Numbered from the stretch's first letter, positions 11,304 through 41,825 are shown. The stretch: 64,000 bases of DNA from Luidia sarsii (GCA_949987565.1 OX465118.1:3066538-3130537), one strand, 5' to 3'. Notes: generated by a model not told the origin, from the letters alone. Translations and numbers: made by a program.

Positions 11304-12596
11304 ATACATCTAAAATGTGTTACATTTGTCTTCAGGGTGATAAATGTACTATAGTCAGGTATCCAGCATTACAATGAATTTTATCAATTTGCAACATCAT
11401 TTTTTGCCCTCTGACCTACATATAATTTGCTTTTGTTTCTATCTGTTTTAACTATTTTCATTCCCCTTAAATGAGTTCATTAGCATTAAATAGCTGCATA
11501 GTATCTAATCAATCAATTGATTTTGAAGCAGCCATGCTAAGATGTTGCAAACTGATGCACAACTTAAATGACCAACATTCAAATCTCAAACAAAATATGA
11601 GGACTTTAGGTTGCCGTCCTGTCAGGATCGACCCTCTAAGTTTCTTCAACTTGTTCATAGGAGATTCTAAAATTGTCAGTGCATGATTCAGGTAAACAAA
11701 AATGCATGAAATGGCACATTCACACCAAGCAATAAAAACATGAAAGCATCAATCAAAACATCTTGATTTTCCAAATAAAAGGTTAGTATTCACATAATGT
11801 GTAAGAAAATACATTTAATAACATCAATATAAATAAAGAAAAGGGTTTTTTACTTTTAGAAAATTTCAGTGCAGATTCCAATGTTGATCAATCATGTAAT
11901 GCATCCTCTTTGGTTCCATACGTGTACATTACTACACCTTATTTGGGTTAACACAAGAACATACAAAAAAGCATGTTGATCTTATTATAAAATATCATCG
12001 ACCACAGACTGAATAGAAGACACATGTACATGTACATTTAACACTTTTCACTGGAATAGTTGAAAACTACAAGGTTGTTGACTTAATGACGAGTATTTTA
12101 ATACTCGAGTACACAAACAACATGGAGGTATTTCTACTTCCATGGTTACAATATGCGTGCACTGCAAATATTCTGCTGAACACACACAATATTGCTCTAA
12201 CATGGTGATACTGCCACCCTTCAACACTGCAATCAAATGATAGATTCACTGCAGCCCTTTATTCAATGAAGGCTCAGCTTCAGGATCTGAGTTTGCGCTC
12301 CATGCCTTGCCCCCAATATAATGTATCAGATACAGGCTTTTGACTGCAGTTTCTTAGCAGATAATTAGTTTGGAGTGAGAAAGCACGGCTTCCAATTCAA
12401 CAACAAATTAAAAACCTGTATTTTCAGTTTTATATGATGGGAGGGGAGCCGGAGTAGGAACTAGGCTCAATCGAATGGAATCTGTTATGGCATATTTCTG
12501 TGCTTACAGGCAGTGTGTGAAGTGTAAAAACTATTGCATGGAATCCATAAGCCCTTTCAGCACTTAACCAGCAAGAAAAGAATTTAATGCAATGAG
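11304..12596. other. Non-coding, AT-rich
   Basis: No gene or repeat family recognised. The ORFs are short and overlap on both strands. Confidence 0.3.
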
Positions 12597-12760
12597 GGTT
12601 TGTCTGACTTGACGTATTACGCACTGTGTACTCAGTGCTTTGCCCAATTGCCTACTGACAAAAAATACAGGAAGCTCTGGGTCGGGAATCGAACCCGTGA
12701 CTCTTGCTATCGAGTGCAGACGTCTTAACCACTGGACCACTGAGCTGGTAAAGGCCATGT
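12597..12760 (-). repeat. tRNA-derived SINE (family A)
   Basis: The best family A copy. On the minus strand it has CAGTGGTCCAGTGGTTAAGA (A box), GGGTTCGATTCCCG (B box), then CTGTATTTTTTGTCAG and GGCAAAGCACTGAGTACACA. It is pol III type and not a functional tRNA gene: the head runs directly into the SINE body. Confidence 0.65.
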
Positions 12761-12764
12761 GGCA

Positions 12765-15764
12765 GATTTTAGTCTATATAATGACGGGTACCACATTGCA
12801 TCACAGATATAAAATGTTTGCATCAAGGAGAATGTAATTGGACAAGAGTCTATTGCATTGAGTAGGGCAAACCCCCACTGTAATACATTCTCCTTGACAC
12901 AAACATGTCATACCTACAAATAAAAGAATTCCTTAGCTAAGCTTTACTTTTTCCTGATAATGTGTTGTCAAAGCAAATTTGGGATAAATAAACATTTTGG
13001 TCGCAAACGATTCTAAATCTGTTTTTGATTAATCAAACATTCATATCTTGCACATCAGTCAGTCTTGGGTATGCTCCCAGGTGTAAGATATGGCTGATTG
13101 GGCTCAAAGATGGTAAACCAGGATGTGTTGTACATGAAAATGAAGGTGATGGCATGACAACATTTTCTTTCTTTTTTATGCCCTTTTCAAGCTTCTTAGG
13201 CATACTGGTATATCTTGAGAACAAATGTAGCTAGACTCAGAATTCATGTTGCAATGGGTGAAGACTGCCATAACAATTTGCCACAAATTGAAAAAAGGTG
13301 AAGTCATCATATTTAGGGTAATGTTTATTACACCTTTTAAACAACCTTTGATTGGCATGAACCTTGGTCATTGGTGGGTGGGTATGACATGCACCCTAAA
13401 TGATAAAAAAAAATTATGACGCCATGATGATGTCATCACTTTTATGTAATTGCCAATTTTAAGTTTAACCAGAGGTTAAGTCTGATTAACTTCATATTTC
13501 CCAAACATCAAACAAGTTGAAAAGAAGCGCATTATATTATTGCAATGATGCCATGCTGAAGTCATTACAGATGGGCTGGGATTCTGAAGAAAGCTCACGG
13601 GGTGTGCTATGTAAAAGCACATACATGTACTTGCAAAACAATTCCAGAACTTTTATCCTTTTAACATGACATTTTTCAACAGGTTAATCATAAAAAAACA
13701 CCAAAAAACAACAAACCTTGATGCAATGTGTTGCCTTAATGCACCGTACACAGGGATGCTGTCCAAACGGGCCATCAGCACGTAGTGCAGCATGCAGCGC
13801 TACACTGAGGTAGGTACTTGTACTTTGGTTATAGCAGAACTGCATACATGAAAGCAAACGTTTCGATTGAAAGCTTCCAGCATGAAGAAAAAGGCCTACT
13901 AGGTCTTGTACCTGTCATGACGAAACATGATTTTTGTTCCAGACATTGTAGACTTGCATTTCTTGGCAATTAATTTGAAAACAAATATATGTAATGGCCA
14001 ATTACGCCAGTGAGGGCATTGTTGGTTTGGCAGCAATTCTTTCTTTGTATCAATTATCTTGAAAGTTTGCAGAGTTCCTGGGTCCCCACTTATATATTTT
14101 GTTTAAACCATTTTATTGACTTCAACTTCTGCGACATATCTTGAGAACAAGGGCTTATGATGTTTGAAATTCTCTTCATAATGATTTAGTAACACATACT
14201 ACTGTACATGTACAATGTATGTGGTAGGATTTTCAAAGAAAACATTAAACAAGTTCCATTCAGTTAAAAAAAATTGGCACAGATATGGCAAGACAGTAAA
14301 CGCTTATTTATGTGACATTAGGATGACATGATCATTCATTATACATGTACATGTAAAACATGTTATTAGTATAGTTATGGTTATATTTGGTACAATTATT
14401 TCTGATATACAAGATGTCAGGTTACCATTTTGGGGGTTAATGTATATTTCTTTCATGAATTGGTTTGTTTCAAGTACCTGGTTTTTGGTGTGGTCACAGT
14501 GTTGGCACTTCTGATGGTTAGAGCTGATTTTGAAATGTGATAGACTCCACATTAATCACAGTTTTAAAATCAATGTACGTTTGCTTTGTTTGGTGTTTAC
14601 AGGCTAATGAAACCACAAGATTACTAATTGGAGCAATTCGTTAAAACTTTAATATAGGGTGCAATATAGGACCCCAGTCAGTGCTTCTGTAAATGAACAA
14701 CAGATACTGTAGTTATGCATCTGTCCTTGAATTTCTAAGCATTTGCACTCAACAGTCAATGACGGGTTTCATTAGTGAAAAGTACTTTGTGGATTATCTT
14801 CAATGATTTTTTACCAAAATTTTCAAACATTTTTTGAATGAAATTTCAAAACTGTATTGTCAGGACCTTTCAAAATGTATTGCTTAAATTCAGATAACGA
14901 AGTTGCCCAAAAAAGTTTTTTAAAATGCATAATAATTGTATTTTAAAAGAATTTCTGAACAAAGTGAGCCTAATGAGTCTCCAGATCATATCAACTTAAC
15001 ATTGCAATACAAGTACATGTACATTCAACAATAAATACAAATGCTTTTCTAAAAAGGGAGAGAAAGCAGAGAAGCAATGTGTTCTGTTCTTAAACAGACA
15101 CACAACCTCTCGTTTCTCAAATATGTCGGTCGTGTTCATTATTTGAGCTATTGGCAATTTAACCAGCAGCAACTATTTTTCCTTTTTTCTTCTTCTTCTT
15201 TTGCTTACACAGGCAAAATCTGCCGAAATTCTTTGCTTAGCGTAGAAAGAAAGAAAACTCTCTTGCAAAACCTAACTGTAAGCCAAACAAACCTGCCACC
15301 ATAAGTGAAGAAATGTTGGTAACATAACAGATTCCACGAAATTGGGCCCAGATTGTTAAGAATGGCCATTAGTATAGCCATAGCGGACCCCCAATGGGGT
15401 GTTCAAGAAAAGCACCTGGGAAACCTTGACCATACCGGTATGTTTGTGTATATATTGATAACCACTTTGAAAAAAAACCCACACCTTTGCAGTAAAGTAC
15501 ATTGCTACTTGGTATAAGTCGTCACTATATTTTTCAAATATAAAACAATTTTAAATAATTAATTCATGTAAGCGAGGACTTAAACAAATCAACATAATTT
15601 GAACTCCAGATCCCTGAATTGCATGTACCGGTACATATGCATTATGTGTACATTGTAGGTGCACATGTCTTTGCTTGTACATTTGCAAGTACAGTGTACA
15701 TGTACAATTACAGAATTGTTTCTAGATAAAATCCAGAAGTATTTTTGATAATAGTGTTACATTA
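12765..15764. other. Intergenic, AT-rich, no gene seen
   Basis: Three kilobases without a supported exon. There are dispersed TACATG motifs and A/T-runs. It lies downstream of the HIF1AN 3' end. Confidence 0.35.
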
Positions 15765-15770
15765 TTTATT
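15765..15770 (-). promoter_or_regulatory. Candidate poly(A) signal of HIF1AN
   Basis: AATAAA on the minus strand about 100 bp after the TGA at 15869-15871. It is the first canonical hexamer downstream of the reconstructed coding sequence. Confidence 0.5.
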
Positions 15771-15868
15771 TGATCATTGGCAACAACCAAAACTTACATA
15801 GGCATGGATGAAAAATGATTGGCTTTAATCATAATTATATACATTTTTGGCAATTTGGCAAAAGTTGC

Positions 15869-33939
<18,071 letters not shown>

Positions 33940-34420
33940 TTCTCCTCACAATATCAATCAATCAGTCTTTACAACAGGTACATCAGAAAATGGTGGACAC
34001 AGGTGACCTTAAAGTTAACGAAACCATGCCAGCCGCGAGAAATTAGTAGCATAACTATGGGAAAGTGCACGTACATGTACGTACATGATGTGTATGTACA
34101 TGTACATCACTACATGTACTTGTACTTGTACATGTACATGTACATGTACAGTACAATGTGTACATGTACAGTATAATTATTATGTACAGTACATGTACTG
34201 TACACATCTATCTAATGTGCACTGCACATGTACATGTACACATGTGTGTGTGCACGAACATTATGTCCATGTATAGTGTACGTGCAATATTAAATATCAA
34301 CCTGTAAGGTATTCGGCGAACGCAGTCGAACGGGAAGGTTGGTCGACCTCTACGGTACTATTCGGTGACGTCGTACGGGTTGCGGACGTGCTGGTAATGT
34401 ACTCCCGTACACAATAGAAT
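33940..34420 (-). promoter_or_regulatory. Probable HIF1AN promoter/5' UTR region
   Basis: Upstream of the HIF1AN ATG. It contains a TACATG palindrome tract (34068-34250) and a CG-containing block (34310-34400) with TGACGTCG (CRE-like) and GACGTGC, which includes the ACGTG core used by HIF. No TATA box is convincing. Placement is by position only. Confidence 0.35.
34068..34255. repeat. TACATG palindromic simple-sequence tract
   Basis: Irregular repeats of GTACATGTACATGTACA, self-complementary. Similar tracts are at 46040-46145 and 46300-46335, with short ones throughout the window. Confidence 0.8.
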
Positions 34421-34699
34421 CAGAACCAAACTCAAAGATAGTACTGTACAGTGTACATGTGTACATGTAATACAATAATAATTACATAATTTTAATATAG
34501 CGGTGCACTTCGCGCGCTATAGGATATCTTTGGTCAGGACCAAAATTCGAGTAAAGTCAAAACATTTCACCATATCAAAAAACAAAGTTACATTATGATG
34601 TATGGGTTACGGAGTTACGGAGCTACATGATCTTTGGTCAAAGGGAAGTTCGTCAGTACATAAACTGAACACATTTTAAACTGTTAATTTTTTTAAAAG

Positions 34700-35398
34700 G
34701 TGATATACAAAAATGTTGCAAACTGCTTACTGACTAAAATTACCAAAATGTAAATCTTAAAATTTAGTGGGCCTGACGTTTCGATCCTAGCAGGACCTTT
34801 CTCAAAGGCAGAGTGACAAGGACAAAACAGATACATGTACAGTGTACATGTACACGAAGGAAGGGATGAGAAACGGATGAGAAACAAAGGACAAAGAGTG
34901 AAGCTGGTAGGGAGAGATCAAAGGGAAGGGCAAGGGGTAGGGTATAAGGATTAGTGAGAGGAGGGGGAAAGATCAAAGAGAAGGGCAAGGAGTAGGGTAG
35001 GGATTAGTGACAAGAGGGGGAAAGATCAAAGAGAGAAGTGTGAAGGACTGAACACAAAAGAAGGATTATCAGAAAGCTGCATGGTGTTAGTCATTACCCT
35101 CCTGGATGTTGAGACCATGTGGTTGAATAGTCCGAAGACGCTTCATCCACATGGTCTCAACATCCAGGAGGGTCATGGTGTTAGTCATTACCCTCCTGGA
35201 TATTGAGACCATGTGGTTGAATAGTCCAAAGACGCTTCATCCACATTTTCTCACGGCTAAGACGGACAGCATTACTACAGTGATCAAGCCCAGTACACTC
35301 ATATCTGATATCGAATGATCAGGGAGATTGAAGTGATACCCAACAGGGGTGTCCATTTTACCGGTTTTGATAGTAGACCTATGGCCATAGATCCTCAA
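34700..35398 (-). mobile_element. Penelope-like 3' fragment (tail plus end of GIY-YIG)
   Basis: Minus strand: RIYGHRSTIKTGKMDTPVGY, FNLPDHSISDMSVL and the KMWMK...NIQEG end, then the pyrimidine-rich tail with the CGAAACGTCAGGCCCAC motif (34767-34810). A segment (CATGGTCTCAACATCCAGGAGGG) is duplicated and inverted at 35150-35200. Confidence 0.8.
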
Positions 35399-35625
35399 AA
35401 AACGGATTAGTAATCTGAAATAACAGATTAGTAATCTGAAATAACAGATTAGCAATCTGAAATAACAGATTAGTAATCTGAAATAACAGATTAGCAATCT
35501 GAAATAACAGGTTAGTAATCTGAAATAACAGATTAGTAATCTGAAATAACAGATTAGTAATCTGATATAACAGATTAGTAATCTGGAATAACAGATTAGA
35601 AATCTGAAATAACATAATTTTATTA
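35398..35625. repeat. 21-bp hairpin minisatellite
   Basis: About ten units of ATAACAGATTAGTAATCTGAA. CAGATTAGTAATCTG inside each unit is a near-perfect palindrome. It sits at the broken GIY-YIG edge of the Penelope fragment. Confidence 0.85.
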
Positions 35626-35654
35626 ATTTCAGACAGATTTTTTTCCACTGGCAC

Positions 35655-36535
35655 GATTGGGCTTTCGTAGCTTACTGACTAAAATTACCAAAATGCATTT
35701 GGAATGGCATTTGCCATTTTGGTGGAGATACAATACATAGATGACGTTTTCTTCATTTAGACTAGGGACGGTAATAGCTTGAATGCTTTCTTTGACCACA
35801 TCAATTCCTTCCACAGGACTATCAAATTCACCTGGGAGCAGTATATCTTCAGCAGACACACTTTCTGGATGTCACCGTCCAGAAAGACCTCAATACACTT
35901 ACTACTGACTTGTATTCTACGCCCACCGACACTCATCAATATCTCCATGCCTCAAGTTGTCACCAAGACACTGTAAGACTGGTATAGCTCACAGCAAGGC
36001 CCTCTGACTGAGGCGCATATGTTCCAATGAGTCTGACTTTCGCCGCCATACACGTGTATTGGCCAGTAACTTGGTTGCTAGAGGCTATAGTTCTCGCCAA
36101 GTGAAGAACTCCATTGCTAAAGTTTATTCCATTCCCAGAAGTTCGGCGCTCAAACAAAAGCCAGGTCCCAAGGACAATCCCAAGGTTCCCTTAGTTATCT
36201 CCTACCACCCTTCTCTCCCTCCTCTCAGGAAGATAACTAAGGAAAACCACCATATTCTCCACACTTCAGATCGTCTGGCTGATGCCATTCCAAATTCGCC
36301 TGTTTTGGCTTTCAGGCGCCCCCGTAACCTACGTGACTTAATTGTCCGAGCAGAGGTTCCCCCTTTGGACTCTTCACCTCCAACTAAATTTGGTACATTT
36401 AAGTGTACCTCGAAATGCATTGTTTGCAAGACACATATGTCAAGGAAATAGACTCTTTCAATGAACATTCTTCTGGAACTACCCGCACGACCTATGGCTC
36501 TATCACGTGCACTACCTCAAACATTATCATTCTGT
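35655..36535 (+). mobile_element. Penelope-like fragment (RT end to linker)
   Basis: Begins at the motif C region (GATACAATACATAGATGACG), then THFLDVT-like sequence, LVARGYSSRQVKNSIAKVYS, HILHTSDRLADAIPNSPVLA, FRRPRNLRDLIVRAEVPPLD and the CTSKCIVCKTH linker. It stops inside the GIY-YIG domain at ~36525. It is in opposite orientation to the fragment at 34700-35398. Confidence 0.85.
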
Positions 36536-36628
36536 ATTAACAAGTTGCCAACACGGATTAACACCTGAAACATCACCAGTTTGAATTAATCTGAAGTCTC
36601 CGAAAATTTACAAGAGTAGGCTATTAGG
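36528..36628 (+). repeat. 101-bp direct repeat, left copy
   Basis: CATTCTGTATTAACAAGTTG ... AGTAGGCTATTAGG, nearly identical to 38603-38703. It starts where the Penelope fragment is cut. Confidence 0.75.
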
Positions 36629-38602
36629 CTTGTGAAAGATATAAAATATTTTGTGCAAATGTAGACACTGTACTTTTGATGGGCAAAAGTGGGAGGGCAT
36701 GCAATGAAATACATTAGAAAATAAAATATGTTTTACTTTTCTAATATCGTAGTAAAAATTAATAAATCAAAAATCAAAAGCTTGGGAGAAAAAAGTTACG
36801 TGGTGTCAGACCAAGCATTCAGACCTCCCAGGACCTCCAGGGTCGTCCCGTGTGCACGGGTCTATTATAGAGCTCTTCTGGCTTCGGGATCGGTCCACCG
36901 CACGTCCTTCCCGACCCTTATCCGTACAGGCCGTAGACCCATGCGCCATGTGAGGGAGGAAACACAGCGACCCATAGACCTTGGCAGCCGAGTCCACCAA
37001 AAGCATTGTGTTCCTGTACGAAGACGCAAACCCGGATCATGAGGACAGTCCCAGCATGACAGCGACGCATCTGGATGCGCCACATGCAACGATGGTGGTT
37101 GCGGGAGTTTTTTAAACACCTTAAATTGCGGGATCGCGGAGAGGAAAAACAAATTGAATTGAGAAAGGTGCCCCCGGGAATCGAACTTGGACTCACAGGT
37201 TGGTAGCCGAGCGTTCTTACAAGAGACCACTCTGGATTGTGTATCATTTCCTGACGTCTGACGCTTTAATGCGCAAACTAGATTATAAAGGGCTCTGCTG
37301 TTGTCGGCGGGCTTGTGGACGTTATTGTCGTTGAGGGGTGCAGAACGCTAAAGCGAGCTCCTATTGAACACGGCACAAAAACACTCACTTCAAAAGCCAA
37401 TTATATCCCACACCAAAAAGTCTCTCAGTTCTTGTAGCAATACTGAAAATCTTAGTTGGGACCTTCATCTCTCAGATTCTTTTATATTTTAGTGCCTTTA
37501 GCCGAATAGACGTTTTGCTAATAAAACTCAGAAAATAAACACCCCCAAAATGTGAAGCCGTCCATGCCGAATTTCTGCAAGGATTATGGGATGGACCCCT
37601 CCACTTCTACAGCCAAATAGGGCAACATTTAAAGACGATATGGTCCCAATGACATACCAAATTGAATAGTGAACCCCCAGGTTGTCTTAAGCTTCACTTA
37701 TTCTACAATGTATCGGTTAATTACCCTCCAAAGACCCCTCATTAAAACAAAGTTGTATAAAAAAAATGGCAGCCTACCGAAGCCCAAAGAAACAAGCATC
37801 GATCAACCCTTCAAAAACACCAACAAGAATGACTATGAAAATCAAGTGAATTCACGTAGAATCATTTTATTTTTAATCCGGGAGTGTCGCAATTTCAGTG
37901 GAAATTATCCCTTGAAAGTGCACTTGTGTAGAGGACTGATCAAAAGTGAAATGTATTCTTTCACTGACGTACGCTGTTATAATTATCAAAACGAAGTATT
38001 CTGGTTTCTTTGATATAGGCTGTGTATTGGGGGCGCTATTCCGACCTTACGGTCATGCTTCCGCCAACTTGTTTGGCTGCCACCCGTCACACACACACAC
38101 GCAAAGTAGTTCGTGTTATTGGTGGATAATTATGGGTTGCACAGTGAATTGTGTTAATTTTGATTTGATAATCAGATCAAAAAATTTTGGTGACGGATTG
38201 ATGCTGAAAAGAGAGAGATGGAAGTTGCCGATAGAGGGTCAGAGGTATTGTATTTTTTTAAACTATCATTGGGCGGATTAATTTCAAAACAACGGCTATG
38301 GTGACGGGTTGGGCGATATTTCTCTGGAAGGTGTCGGTCGAGACGATTGTGAGCAAAGTGCAGTAACTCGTGTGTTGCTCTCCAAGCCAATTTTCATCTA
38401 CGAGCATTTTGGGAAGCATCCCTATTCTTCCACAGCAAATTCAAATAGCGCCATATTTCAAGCCCCAATATGTACCAAATTACACGCGAAATCAAACACT
38501 GAACACTCGGGTGGTCCCAAGCTTCACTTATTCTACAATGTATCAGTTAATTAGAGTCCAAAGGCCCCTGATTAAAGAAAAGCCGTCAAGCAGGAAACTC
38601 AA
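36629..38602. other. Segment between the 101-bp direct repeats
   Basis: No coding domain recognised. An internal degenerate duplication relates 37560-37770 to 38390-38600 (shared AAGCTTCACTTATTCTACAA). A tRNA-like minus-strand remnant (complement of GGGAATCGAACTTGG, 37175) may be a SINE head. A CA-run is at 38088-38100. Confidence 0.4.
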
Positions 38603-38703
38603 CATTCTGTATTAACAAGTTGCCAACAAGGATTAACACCTGAAACATCACCAGTTCGAATGAATCTGAAGTCTCCGAAAATTTACAACAGTAGGCTATT
38701 AGG
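38603..38703 (+). repeat. 101-bp direct repeat, right copy
   Basis: Matches 36528-36628 with a few substitutions (CACGG/CAAGG, GTTTGAATT/GTTCGAATG). Confidence 0.75.
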
Positions 38704-39049
38704 TACTATATACATGTAATCAAGTCGATCGTTGGTCTGCTATGTATATCAAGGCCTGTCCTGACCACGGGCCTATGTCCACGTCAGAGGAGAAAGCCCC
38801 AAAGTTAGTTCTTTTTGGGGGACTGTGCCACGTGTGACCACTGGCCTGAACATAGTCTTGTACATGTGCATCTCTATCTACCGCATGTCCCCAATTGACT
38901 TTAATTCTTGGTTAAGATTCACCTGTTGACTCATCAAGGATAATGCGAAACCCCAATCTCGATCTTGCCAATCTAGTCAACGTTTAACCTTGTCATAGTT
39001 GTAATTGTATACTCTTTAATTTGGTAAGCGATTTTAGTTTAGTATGCCC

Positions 39050-39835
39050 TATAAAAGTATAATCCACCCGGTTGATCGTAATTGAGAAGCGAAGACGATG
39101 CGAGAGGATCTCGTCCGATAAGTGCTACCGTCTTGCACTTTCCCCCTCCGACTTGACAAGTTTGCCCACCTGTCGTAAATTACCATGTCGTGGACGCCAA
39201 GGTTTTAGAAGGGGAGAATGTCGGACCCTGTTAATTTATTAGAAATTAGGAAGGGGAATTCGGTCCAACGAGTATATTAATTGATTCTTTGTTTTCTGAT
39301 TTCCCTTAGCTTATCTATACATCCGACTTCCTTATATGGAATGGCCGACATGGCCACAGGGCATTCCGCTCCCCTTACAAAAGACCCAAGCTTGACCAGT
39401 CAGACCATCGTATGACCATATGTCCCATGGTCCGATCATGTGATGAAAGTGATTCCTTGGCAGTGGAAAGACTAATCACGCTATACCCTCGAACGTTTAG
39501 GCAATTCGTTAATTTCTGATTGGTTAATCCCCCATTCTTACGAAATTCGGGCAATTGTCTTAGTCTTAGACCAATCAGAGCCGCCCCTCGTCCGAGTGCG
39601 TGATTTTCGCGACTTTATTCCCGGTCCTTCGCCGAGAATCCTCAGAAGCGAAGAAGACCTAGATGCGAGAGGATCTCGTCCGATAAATGCTACCGTCTTG
39701 CACTTTTCCCCTCTGACTTCGAAGTTTGGGAACTTGCTGAACTCCCTAGTTAGGTACGTGTCCCCTTATAACTACTCTCGCATCCCTTCACTCCGTGCTC
39801 TGTTGATACAGACACTGTCCCCAGCAGCGGCGAAG
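39050..39835 (+). mobile_element. LTR-retrotransposon remnant (LTR ends and a polypurine tract)
   Basis: GATGCGAGAGGATCTCGTCC GATAAGTGCTACCGTCTTGC at ~39098-39138 recurs at 39662-39702. Between them a purine tract (AGAAGGGGAGAA, 39208-39219) precedes TGTCGGACCCTG, which looks like the start of a 3' LTR. This fits a strongly deleted Gypsy-like element with a piece of its 5' LTR, almost no interior, and a 3' LTR. No protein remains. Confidence 0.4.
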
Positions 39836-39839
39836 CCAG

Positions 39840-40265
39840 GATTTTTTTCATGGGGGGGGGCGATGGGGGGCTGCCAAATTTCGTGGGGGGGGGACTGTAG
39901 TGTAATTTGGGCGTTTTTTCGGTTTTTCAAGGTTTTTCCATTTTTCAAGGTTTTTCAGTTTTGCCTTGGAGACGGTTTTCGATTTTTGATTTTTGCAAAA
40001 CCGTGAATGTTTAATCACCTTTGTTTTTGTTTTTTTCACATGAGTTAGAAATGCAAAAAATTAAGTCAATTGTCGACCAAGTCTTCATAAAAAAACGCCT
40101 TATGGGATTGTACTTGTCCTCGTGATTTATGCTCGCTGCGAGACCACCGTCCAGTGTGTGTGTGTGTGCACTCAGTACGTCCGGAATGATTAGTAGACTT
40201 CCACCAGTCTTTACACACTTGTTTTCTAACAAATAATGTAATAGCGGTGGTGTAGACAAGTAGAA
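39840..40265. other. Non-coding
   Basis: G-rich and T-rich low-complexity stretches and a TG-run (40156-40169). No gene. Confidence 0.3.
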
Positions 40266-40284
40266 AGGGTGATCAAAGTCACGA

Positions 40285-40345
40285 GATGCGTCGTTGCTGG
40301 TGGCAACGTTTCAGTTGCTAACTGCTAACCTTCATCAGGCAACTG
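40285..40345 (-). ncRNA. Hammerhead-ribozyme-like motif (Penelope-type)
   Basis: On the minus strand: CCTGATGA, a 19-nt possible stem-loop (AGGTTAGCAGTTAGCAACT) and GAAACGTTGCCACC. CUGAUGA and GAAA are the two conserved hammerhead core strands. The stem II pairing is weak (AG-UU with AACU and a bulge), so activity is doubtful. Confidence 0.35.
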
Positions 40346-40949
40346 AAGAATGTGCGTTTTTGCGGCGTCTGTATAAAAAAAATATGTCCGCTTCGCCGGT
40401 TCCTGTGTACCGGTTTGCGGACGTCGTAGTAGTGATCGTGCGGTTTGGCGCGCGATTCTGGCGTCCACTGGCAGCCCCGTCCGTGGTGGGTCGGCGGTCG
40501 TGGCGTCTGATGGTGGGGAGCCAGAAACCGGGGATGACAATGCCGCTGTCCCGGTTGATGTTGTTTCGACGAAGTCGGACGTGGTGTTTATTGCATGTGC
40601 AGGCATAGTTTATAGAGCTCCGTATGATAAAGACCCAGTGCAACGATGGTACGGAGTATTGTTGACAGTCACGAACGGATTTTTGAAGTTTTCTTACTTT
40701 GTAAACGAATGGAAAGGTATAATTTACGGAGATTGAAGAACAGGGCTGTGAATGTTCCGTGACACCGTGAAACTCGGTATTATAGTCACAGTGTCAGGCC
40801 CATTTCACGTTGTGCTGTAACCTTGTGGGGGGGGGGGGGGGTGGCCACAGCGCACTACGTGACCTTTGACCATGCTTTGACCAAGGCACTGCACAGTGAG
40901 TCATGCGACACTACAGCACTACTGGTTTGGGCCCCCTAGCTTCTTTGAA

Positions 40950-41185
40950 AAAAAATAGCGACAAAATCTGCGATTTGCTTGCGACAAAATGTGCAATTCG
41001 CAGATTTTGTCCCAAATATTATGCGCACATATTTGCGACAAAATTTGCGATTTGCAAATATGTGCGCAAATATTTGCGACAAAATTTGCGAATTGCACAT
41101 TTTGTCGCAAATATTTGCGCACATATTTGCGACAAAATGTGCGAATTGCAAATATCTTTGCAGATATTTGCGATTTGCGATGTCC
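40950..41185. repeat. Palindromic 'TTTGCGACAAAA' array
   Basis: Irregular tandem and inverted repeats of AATTTGCGACAAAATTTGCG with CGCACATATTTGCG spacers, about 240 bp. Several overlapping ORFs on both strands come only from this periodicity. Confidence 0.75.
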
Positions 41186-41589
41186 CTTCTGCGCCACCAT
41201 AGTACTGCGATCTACACGCAGTACGCGTGTAGATCGCTTTATACACCAATTAAATGGCCTAATTAAAAAAAAAATGGTTTTGCTTGATTTATTTGTTTAA
41301 ATACGCTTGCGTCATTGTGTTCTCGACGCAAGAAGCACGTAAGTAATTATTATTTCCATACATGTGTACCGTACCGTACCGCGGCGCAAAGGAATATTAT
41401 TTATATAGCGCCCTCAATTGGTCACACAAACACATTCGTCAGCCAGATACCACACTTTTGCCCGCCGGACTGTTGATACCGTGACTAGCACGTGCTTATG
41501 TGTCCGTGTGGGTAGCCCGCCACACCGGCATGCCGAAAGCGTCAGAGAAGATACGCGGGCGACGTCTGAAGCTCGCTGTACACTGTGTC

Positions 41590-41825
41590 TGACATCCGGA
41601 GCTGGCTGCCTGCCCGACCATCTTGTGGGAGCCGAAGCAAGACACTGCCACTCGTGGGAGGAGGCATATCATCTTTGTGGACCAGCTCAAGGGAGACACC
41701 GGCCTCACCAGTGCCGAGGAGCTGCGCTCCTGTATGCTTGATCAAGGTGACTGGAGGGCGAGGATTCGTGGCTGGGCTCGTAACGTCGCTACGGCGGTCC
41801 CGACATGATAATGATGATGATGCAA
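41590..41825 (+). pseudogene. LINE 3'-end fragment
   Basis: The frame 41623-41808 reads WEPKQDTATRGRRHIIFVDQ then LKGDTGLTSAEELRSCMLDQ and GDWRARIR, the typical C-terminal tail of LINE polyproteins. It is followed by a stop and an ATG-trinucleotide tail (GATAATGATGATGATG). The rest of the element is missing. Confidence 0.7.

Noticed and set aside
34383..34394. Functional hypoxia response element upstream of HIF1AN
   Set aside because: A single ACGTG core is expected by chance; noted only in the promoter entry.
36728..37247. Overlapping ORFs up to 121 codons on both strands
   Set aside because: No domain, no splice context, and a SINE-like remnant inside; coding is not supported.
40325..40736. 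Several ~100-codon ORFs in GC-richer DNA
   Set aside because: They overlap on both strands without recognisable motifs. A CpG-rich patch alone is not evidence for an exon.
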